NCBI GenBank assembly: GCA_051879195.1
Contig: JBJELO010000234.1
Coordinates: forward strand, 1-64,000
From: TWA4 sp051879195
Lineage (GTDB): Bacteria > Bacillota > Clostridia > Lachnospirales > Lachnospiraceae
DNA: 64,000 bases
Reading direction: 5' to 3'
A model generated the notes under the pieces. That model worked only from the letters and a program-made list of their open reading frames with translations. It did no database searches and was not told the DNA's origin. The position numbers and the translations under genes were made by a program. This document shows, piece after piece, positions 58,579-64,000 of this stretch; position 1 is the stretch's first letter; every line of letters begins with the position of its first letter.

Positions 58579-59666
58579 CAATGGATCAACCTCTTACACT
58601 CCCGATACAGGCCAAGCCAGTTTGAACCGCGCTTTTTCATGGTATTTTCCAGATATTCTTCCCATACTTTTGCATCTTTTGCTTCTTCTTTAACAATTGC
58701 CCCCTGAAGTCCTGCTGCCAGATCGTAATCAGAAATATCTCCATCTCCGAAACTGCCTGCCAGTGCCATGCTGTTTGCAAGCAGAGAAATAGCCTCCGCT
58801 GTGGACAAAACACCCGAGGTGGATTTCAGTTTCTGTTTACCATCCATTGTCATCCTCGAACGCAGTTCACGAAAAATCGTGCAGACTTTTTTGATCACCT
58901 CATCATCCGGCAGTCCTGCATTCAAATCCAGTCCTTCTGCCATCTGTGCCACTCTGATCCGTACAATTTCCATCTCTGATTCCAGAGTCGCAGGTGCCGG
59001 CAATACCACAATATTGAAACGACGTTTCAGTGCAGCTGACATCTCATTGACGCCCTTATCTCTTGTATTAGCAGTTGCAATAATCGAAAATCCTTTCTGC
59101 GCAGGTATCTCCATATCCAGCTCCGGAACCGAAATTCTCTTCTCTGAAAGGATTGATATGAGAGCATCCTGTACTTCTGATGCACATCTGGAAATTTCTT
59201 CTATACGGGCAATAGCACCATCTTCCATGGCACGATAAACCGGACTGGGAATCAATGCCCTTTCCGTAGGGCCTTCCCCAATCAGCATGGCATAATTCCA
59301 TGAATAACGGATCTGTTCTTCTGTTGTTCCGGCAGTCCCCTGGATTACCCTTGTAGAATCACCGTTAATTGCTGCTGCCAGATGTTCCGAAAGCCATGAC
59401 TTCGCTGTACCAGGCTCGCCGATCAGAAGCAGAGCCCGATCCGTAACCAGCGTGGATATGGCAATTTCCACCAGTCTTCTGCTGCCGATATACTTTGGAG
59501 TGATGATCCGGTTACCCACCTTCCCTCCACATATGTATGTCAATACCGACCTTGGAGACATCTTCCAGCCTGTGGGGACCGGATTTGTCTCATTATCAAT
59601 CAGCTGCTCGATTTCTTCCTGAAACAGCTGCTCCGCAGGCAGCCTCTGAACATTCTGACGGTTCAT
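58578..59666 (-). CDS. MoxR-type AAA+ ATPase
   Basis: 362 residues: Walker A LLIGEPGTAKS (81-90), Walker B region AIARIEEISRC, sensor 1 FSIIATANTRDKGVNEMSAALKRRFN with the arginine finger. MoxR ATPases act as chaperones with VWA partners. Start MNRQN at 59666 with AGGAGGAG upstream. The Walker B reads IEEI rather than DEI, a substitution to note. Confidence 0.9.
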   Translation of the reverse strand: MNRQNVQRLPAEQLFQEEIEQLIDNETNPVPTGWKMSPRSVLTYICGGKVGNRIITPKYIGSRRLVEIAISTLVTDRALLLIGEPGTAKSWLSEHLAAAINGDSTRVIQGTAGTTEEQIRYSWNYAMLIGEGPTERALIPSPVYRAMEDGAIARIEEISRCASEVQDALISILSEKRISVPELDMEIPAQKGFSIIATANTRDKGVNEMSAALKRRFNIVVLPAPATLESEMEIVRIRVAQMAEGLDLNAGLPDDEVIKKVCTIFRELRSRMTMDGKQKLKSTSGVLSTAEAISLLANSMALAGSFGDGDISDYDLAAGLQGAIVKEEAKDAKVWEEYLENTMKKRGSNWLGLYRECKRLIH

Positions 59667-59683
59667 CTTTTCTCCTCCTGTTT

Positions 59684-61675
59684 TTACCACAAATTCTCAA
59701 TTGAAGCTCCGTTTTTCAATTCTTCATACCATCTGCGCAATCTGCCCGTTCCAATCTCATCTCCGGAATCTGCCCTGTGAAGCAATGGTTTTAATTCTTC
59801 TGCCAGTTCTTCTTTATCAAACGGCAGTTCCATCAGAATTTCATGCAGTTCCCAGCCGCCTCCGTTGTTGTGTTCATCCCTGTAACAGGACAGCAGACCA
59901 TAAAAAACAGGCCACCCGCACTTCTTCAGCATCTGAATATCTCCCACTGTCAGACCGTTTTCCCGGGCGCTTTCATAAAAGTATTTTCCATACAGACGAT
60001 CCCTCTCGGGGCTTCCCGGCCTGTAAATACAGGCAAGCATAGCATCCCATCCGCTGCTGTATCCCTGTATCTTCTGATATCTCCTTAGTTTTTTCGAAGT
60101 TTGAAAGGCCATTTTCAACTGACCGTTGTCTGCAAAAAGCATCTGGTACCATCTTGAATCCAGCCCCTGTTCCAGCACCTGAACCCGCTGTGTAATTTTC
60201 TCATATGCATCATCCGGGACAAAAGGATCTTCCATCCCGGGAAATTCATACCCGTAGAGTACCAGCTTTCCAGTCTTTTCATTATAATTCATTCTTATGA
60301 AGATTTCAAAAATCCCGGCAGGATTCCTATAGCTGCCTTCCGCGCAGTCTCCGGATTCCAGAGGCTCTGCATACTGGTGAAAACGCTCATAAACTTCCTC
60401 CGGCGATAACGACAGAAGAGCTGCCAGAAACGCACAGTTCAGGAGTTTATCTCCCCGCTTTTTATACAATTTATCAGCTGCAGTAAAAAGATTCGGATGC
60501 GGTGCAGAAAGCAGGGAATTTATCAGAACTTCCCCGACTTTTTTAGGAAACCATTCCAGTGCCTTTTCATAACAAAGGCAGAGTTTTTCAGAATGCTTCG
60601 CTTCTGATGCCTCCAGCAACATATAAAATGTTTCTTTTTCTGCTTCATTACAAATACGTGGTATCTTTCTGTCCAGTGCCTCCATATGGCGGTTCAGCAG
60701 ATCTGCCAGCAGATCCGATGCCCAGTCCTCCCGTGTCATGCTCAGGAATCCGGCAGTCTTTTCCGGATCTTTTTCCGCTGTATGTTTCCAGTAGGCAATC
60801 GATTCCTCTCCATTCATGAATACCAGAGAAGACTGTGCAGCTTCTTTCAGTTTCCCCCTCTCAGATTGAACCAGACCAAGCAGAAGATTCATATTGGAAG
60901 GATCATGACGAAGTGCTTCAATCGCAGCCTTTTTCACATCTTTCCCTGAATCTTCCAGCAAAGAACGGTAAAATGCATTCTCCTGTGCCCCCGCTATCGA
61001 TTCCATTACATGAATTCTCCGGACCATCTCACGCTTTCCATCTCCATGAAAATCCTGTTTTAAAAGAGGAACGATCTCCGATCCCATATTACCGAGCCAC
61101 TCTTCTGCCATATCCGCAATATCGAAGTAGCTGTCTCCGAGTGCTTTTACCAGTAGTTTCTGAATCCGGTAATCCTGAAACAATTCCGGATCTTTTTCAT
61201 GGGTACTGCGTATAATTTCATATCTGCCGCTGCCGATTCCGCTTAAGGCTTCCATCAGTGGTGCCATCCGGCTGTACGGAACATTCTCCGCAATTCCGGT
61301 GTATCTTCTTTCAGGAAAAACTCTGTGATTCTGCAGAGCTCCGGAACTCTCCAAAACAGTATCTTTTTGACCATCTTCCGGTTCCGTACACAATTCCAGA
61401 ATTTCCCCTTCTATCTCCATGGTACCCTGCGTACAGAGCACCGCATCCAGAAGCGCCAGCAGATCCAGCAGTAAACCCGCTCTGTCTGTACACTCCTCTG
61501 CAACTACCTTTTTTGCCAAAACCTCTATCTTCTGAAATACCGGCACTGCTTTTGCCAGGGGAGCAATCTGTTCCACGGCTCTCTGCAGGCGAAAATCATC
61601 CCGGATCAGATCAATCCCGGCTACAGCCGATGCTTCCAGCCGGTTTCTCAATTCATATACAGCATTCAAATTCAT
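59684..61675 (-). CDS. Helical-repeat protein of the cluster (DUF5691-like)
   Basis: 663 residues, predicted alpha-helical with HEAT-like repeats in the middle (VKKAAIEALRHDPSNMNLLLGLVQ, IVPLLKQDF). From position in the cluster it probably corresponds to DUF5691, but I cannot confirm that by eye. The C-terminal part has conserved-looking FVPDDAYEKITQRVQVLEQGLDSRWYQML and a GGGWELHEILMELPFDKEELA motif. No catalytic motif is seen. Start at ATG 61675; a GTG three codons earlier is possible. Confidence 0.75.
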   Translation of the reverse strand: MNLNAVYELRNRLEASAVAGIDLIRDDFRLQRAVEQIAPLAKAVPVFQKIEVLAKKVVAEECTDRAGLLLDLLALLDAVLCTQGTMEIEGEILELCTEPEDGQKDTVLESSGALQNHRVFPERRYTGIAENVPYSRMAPLMEALSGIGSGRYEIIRSTHEKDPELFQDYRIQKLLVKALGDSYFDIADMAEEWLGNMGSEIVPLLKQDFHGDGKREMVRRIHVMESIAGAQENAFYRSLLEDSGKDVKKAAIEALRHDPSNMNLLLGLVQSERGKLKEAAQSSLVFMNGEESIAYWKHTAEKDPEKTAGFLSMTREDWASDLLADLLNRHMEALDRKIPRICNEAEKETFYMLLEASEAKHSEKLCLCYEKALEWFPKKVGEVLINSLLSAPHPNLFTAADKLYKKRGDKLLNCAFLAALLSLSPEEVYERFHQYAEPLESGDCAEGSYRNPAGIFEIFIRMNYNEKTGKLVLYGYEFPGMEDPFVPDDAYEKITQRVQVLEQGLDSRWYQMLFADNGQLKMAFQTSKKLRRYQKIQGYSSGWDAMLACIYRPGSPERDRLYGKYFYESARENGLTVGDIQMLKKCGWPVFYGLLSCYRDEHNNGGGWELHEILMELPFDKEELAEELKPLLHRADSGDEIGTGRLRRWYEELKNGASIENLW

Positions 61676-61698
61676 ATTCCGCACCTGCCTTCCGCCAA

Positions 61699-63198
61699 TT
61701 AAAATAACAACCGGATAATCCGGGATTTTGTGACAATACTGTATGCATGAATACAGATTCTGTGATCAGATGAATCATAAAATATCATTCCAAACAATAC
61801 CTGCCGATGAAACACCTCCGGTTCCGGAAGCATGGCAAGCAGCTGACTGGTCGACTCCCAGCCGTCCCTGTCGCGAATCTCCAGACGTTTTCCCGAAGCA
61901 TCCTCCGCCACCAGGATTTCTTTTTTCTGTCCGCCTTCCTCTTTTACCAGCTTCCCAATTCTCTCATAAGCCAGCAGCATTCCGACAAAATTATCTGATA
62001 AAATATTCTTAATATGACCTTTTGCCACTTTAACCGCTGCCGCAAAATCTGTCTGTGCCCTGCTCATAACCGTTTCCCGGATCACATCGGTAACCGGCTC
62101 AAACTCTGCCGCTTCCCAGCGGATACGCTGATTGACTTCTCCCGGATACAGGGAAAGCACAGGAACTTTTACCATGTCAAAACAGGAATCTTCCTGCTTC
62201 ACATATTTCAGCGCTTTGAGCGGGCGATAATTCGACGTTGTAAAAATCTCTCCTGAATCCACATCTGCCCAGTATCCTCTGTCAATATACTCCCTGCCGG
62301 CTTCTTCATACATCACCTGAAACGACAACTGTACAAGGCGTGCGTCCTCCTTTTTAAGTCCCAGTGTATTGAGCTGCTCCAGTTTCCAGATTCCTCCCAG
62401 TTCCTCATATAAAATACTGTCATCTTCTTCCATGGAATCCGCTTCCAGTTTGCTCTGCAGATAAACCGATGCCTTTTTCTGAATTCCGCGCAGACGGATC
62501 AGAATCTCTACCGCTGTATGATAATGTTTTGGATCAGAATCCTTCTGATAAGCCTGAATCTCCAGAATCAGCCGGTTCAGCTGCAGAAGCGGTCCAGGCA
62601 GATAATAATCCCCCAGCTGTTTTGCCAGTTCCCGGTAATTCTTTAAAGATACGCCACCCATGGCTCCGAGTCCCGCAGCCATCAGTTCATCCATCATCCG
62701 TTTCAGCATATCCAGTCCTTCCAGCTGCTTTACGATCTTTTTTCTTCTGGCGGCAGAGGTACTTTTACTGATTCTCCCGCGGGACTTTTCAGGAGTATCA
62801 CTTCCGGCCGCAACATCAGTCTCGCCCGCTTTCCCGGCTGCCTTTCTGACTTCTCTTGCTTCCCTCTTTGCCCTCTTCTCCAGAATATCAGGCGGAATCT
62901 CGCCCTGTATAAAGGTTTTGCCCTTCATCATCTCAAAAAGAAGAGCCAGACTGTGCTTGCACGGAAACTGCCTGCTCGGACAGCTGCATCGAAATACCGG
63001 CTGCCCTTCTTCCTTGAAATCAACTGAAACCACATAGTTTGATTTACCGCTTCCCCTGCACTCTCCCATATAAAACGTATCATCGGGAGAATACATGAGT
63101 GAAACAAAACCGCCCTCTTCCGAGATCTTTCTGGCATTCTTTACCGCATTGGCATTGGGTGCCAGCGCAATAATCTGCTGTTCTGTAACAGTCCTCAT
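61699..63198 (-). CDS. SWIM zinc-finger protein
   Basis: 499 residues. A SWIM motif CxCx6CxH (Cys71, Cys73, Cys80, His82 in CSCPSRQFPCKH) lies after a beta-rich N-terminus. Residues 105-150 are a basic/acidic linker, then a mainly helical region. SWIM domains bind nucleic acid or proteins. Start MRTVTEQQI at 63198, with AGAGGA upstream. First gene of the operon, under the promoter at 63.27 kb. Confidence 0.88.
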   Translation of the reverse strand: MRTVTEQQIIALAPNANAVKNARKISEEGGFVSLMYSPDDTFYMGECRGSGKSNYVVSVDFKEEGQPVFRCSCPSRQFPCKHSLALLFEMMKGKTFIQGEIPPDILEKRAKREAREVRKAAGKAGETDVAAGSDTPEKSRGRISKSTSAARRKKIVKQLEGLDMLKRMMDELMAAGLGAMGGVSLKNYRELAKQLGDYYLPGPLLQLNRLILEIQAYQKDSDPKHYHTAVEILIRLRGIQKKASVYLQSKLEADSMEEDDSILYEELGGIWKLEQLNTLGLKKEDARLVQLSFQVMYEEAGREYIDRGYWADVDSGEIFTTSNYRPLKALKYVKQEDSCFDMVKVPVLSLYPGEVNQRIRWEAAEFEPVTDVIRETVMSRAQTDFAAAVKVAKGHIKNILSDNFVGMLLAYERIGKLVKEEGGQKKEILVAEDASGKRLEIRDRDGWESTSQLLAMLPEPEVFHRQVLFGMIFYDSSDHRICIHAYSIVTKSRIIRLLF

Positions 63199-63264
63199 GT
63201 TCCTCTCATCCTTTCCTGACAAATCCGCCGGAATATTGCCGGATCATGTCATTGAATTGAATTT

Positions 63265-63293
63265 ACTATAACACATCCGACTCCATCTTTCAA
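63265..63293 (-). promoter_or_regulatory. Promoter of the SWIM-to-VWA operon
   Basis: TTGAAA (63288-63293), 17-bp spacer, extended -10 TGT-TATAGT (63265-63270). Confidence 0.65.
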
Positions 63294-63313
63294 TACTTTT
63301 TCAGAACATTTGT

Positions 63314-63342
63314 TTGCATTTTATCTCCATCTGTGCTATACT
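63314..63342 (+). promoter_or_regulatory. Promoter of the ABC-class ATPase gene
   Basis: TTGCAT (63314-63319), 17-bp spacer, extended -10 TGC-TATACT (63337-63342). Divergent from the SWIM operon promoter, which lies only 21 bp away. Confidence 0.65.
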
Positions 63343-63460
63343 GCATTCAGACTCATTTTCAGGACTCTTTTCCGGTCATGAAATCTGCCCGTATCACGAT
63401 GTCAGATTCGTCTGATATCTATCATCATTGGACTTATATCAGTCAGGAGGCTTATTTATT

Positions 63461-64000
63461 ATGAAAAGCAATATCGATTTGAAAAATACACTTGTTTCCA
63501 TCAATCGCAGAAGTTATCCCGCCTACAAAGATACAAAAGGCAGCTATCAGTTCGGCGATTATATTCTTAATATTGAACATGTACAGGGGGATCCGTTTGC
63601 TTCCCCTTCCCGGGTCAGCATTCTGGTTCCCGGCAGCAAAGCAGGTTTCCCGGCAGCACTGTATGACCTGCCCCATAAAAGAATTGCCCTGCAGGATCAT
63701 CTGATCCGGCTTTTTCATCATGAAATTGAAAAGTACAATTTCAAAGCGAAGGGCTCGGGCAAAAGCGGGCTGATTGCTGTCAGCCGCCCAGGGCAGGAAG
63801 TTCTGGAAAGAAGCGCCTGCCGCATCTCACCGGAAAAGGGCGATGTTCTCGTCCGCATGGAGATTGGTTTTCCTGCCAACGGACGCACCATCAATTCACA
63901 GGAGCTAATTAAAATACTTTTTGATTTTCTTCCGGACTGTATCAGAAAGACACTGTACTGCAAAAGCCTCGAACAGAAACGTCTGCTTTCCGTCATTCAT
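63461..64000 (+). CDS. Predicted ABC-class ATPase (PF09818-like), 5' part
   Basis: The first 180 codons, open to the window end. NRRSYPAYKDTKGSYQFGDYILNIEHVQGDPFASPSR is the characteristic N-terminus of the predicted ATPases of the ABC class (about 560 residues when whole). The P-loop part lies beyond the window. Function unknown. AGGAGG sits 10 nt before the ATG. Confidence 0.85.
   Translation, partial: MKSNIDLKNTLVSINRRSYPAYKDTKGSYQFGDYILNIEHVQGDPFASPSRVSILVPGSKAGFPAALYDLPHKRIALQDHLIRLFHHEIEKYNFKAKGSGKSGLIAVSRPGQEVLERSACRISPEKGDVLVRMEIGFPANGRTINSQELIKILFDFLPDCIRKTLYCKSLEQKRLLSVIH

Noticed and set aside
1..64000. tRNA, rRNA, CRISPR, insertion sequences, prophage
   Set aside because: No cloverleaf, direct-repeat array, transposase or phage structural gene was seen on either strand.

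Overview
The window reads as chromosomal DNA of a moderate-GC Firmicute, most likely a Lachnospiraceae member (Clostridium cluster XIVa). The signs are dimeric glyQS, an IreB-RuvX-DUF1292-RNase J-TrmR-TrhP gene order like that of other Firmicutes, a HPr-like protein without the active histidine, DUF4250 and DUF2292 small proteins, and AGGAGG-type ribosome binding sites. Species assignment is inference. Most genes are on the minus strand. I see no rRNA, tRNA, CRISPR array, insertion sequence or prophage. The genes at both ends (nadE at 1, a predicted ABC-class ATPase at 64000) are cut by the window.

1-20.4 kb is housekeeping, read leftward: nadE, a C39-like cell-surface peptidase, glyQS, a small lipoprotein, then a long block mtaB / ireB-ruvX-DUF1292-rnj-mltG stub-trmR-trhP-DUF218-M16C peptidase-era-recO. 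thiI and its cysteine desulfurase follow. Several of these genes act on tRNA (mtaB, trmR, trhP, thiI, glyQS). 20.5-31.5 kb holds rsmE, a plus-strand AAA-ATPase/PD-(D/E)XK protein, the competence genes comEC and comEA separated by a two-component system with a GerMN lipoprotein, and a ClC channel. 31.5-36.5 kb is arginine biosynthesis: argC-argB-argD leftward and argG rightward, around a 474-bp regulatory region rich in dyads. 36.6-41 kb has a metallo-beta-lactamase-fold hydrolase, DUF4250, the TelA/XpaC pair and a DUF2292 protein.

41-50.1 kb is a complete assimilatory sulfate operon: sulfate ABC transporter (sbp-cysT-cysW-cysA), APS reductase of the AprAB type, and ATP sulfurylase CysDN, whose CysN ends in what looks like a dead APS kinase. 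Its 500-nt leader is the most interesting part of the window. After a promoter whose -35 region is repeated before the DUF2292 gene comes an untracked 53-codon ORF with 11 Cys and 9 Met codons. It is followed by an intrinsic terminator and then by a compact branched RNA closed by a 14-bp helix and U5. This looks like sulfur-amino-acid attenuation plus a possible riboswitch-like element.

50.2-54.9 kb holds a PEP-synthase-type ATP-grasp protein fused to a degenerate RecA/KaiC-like domain, and an Lsa-like ABC-F protein with a terminator in its leader. 54.9-63.2 kb is a five-gene operon (SWIM zinc finger, helical-repeat protein, MoxR-type AAA ATPase, DUF5682, VWA/MIDAS) that resembles MoxR-VWA conflict or chaperone systems of unknown purpose.
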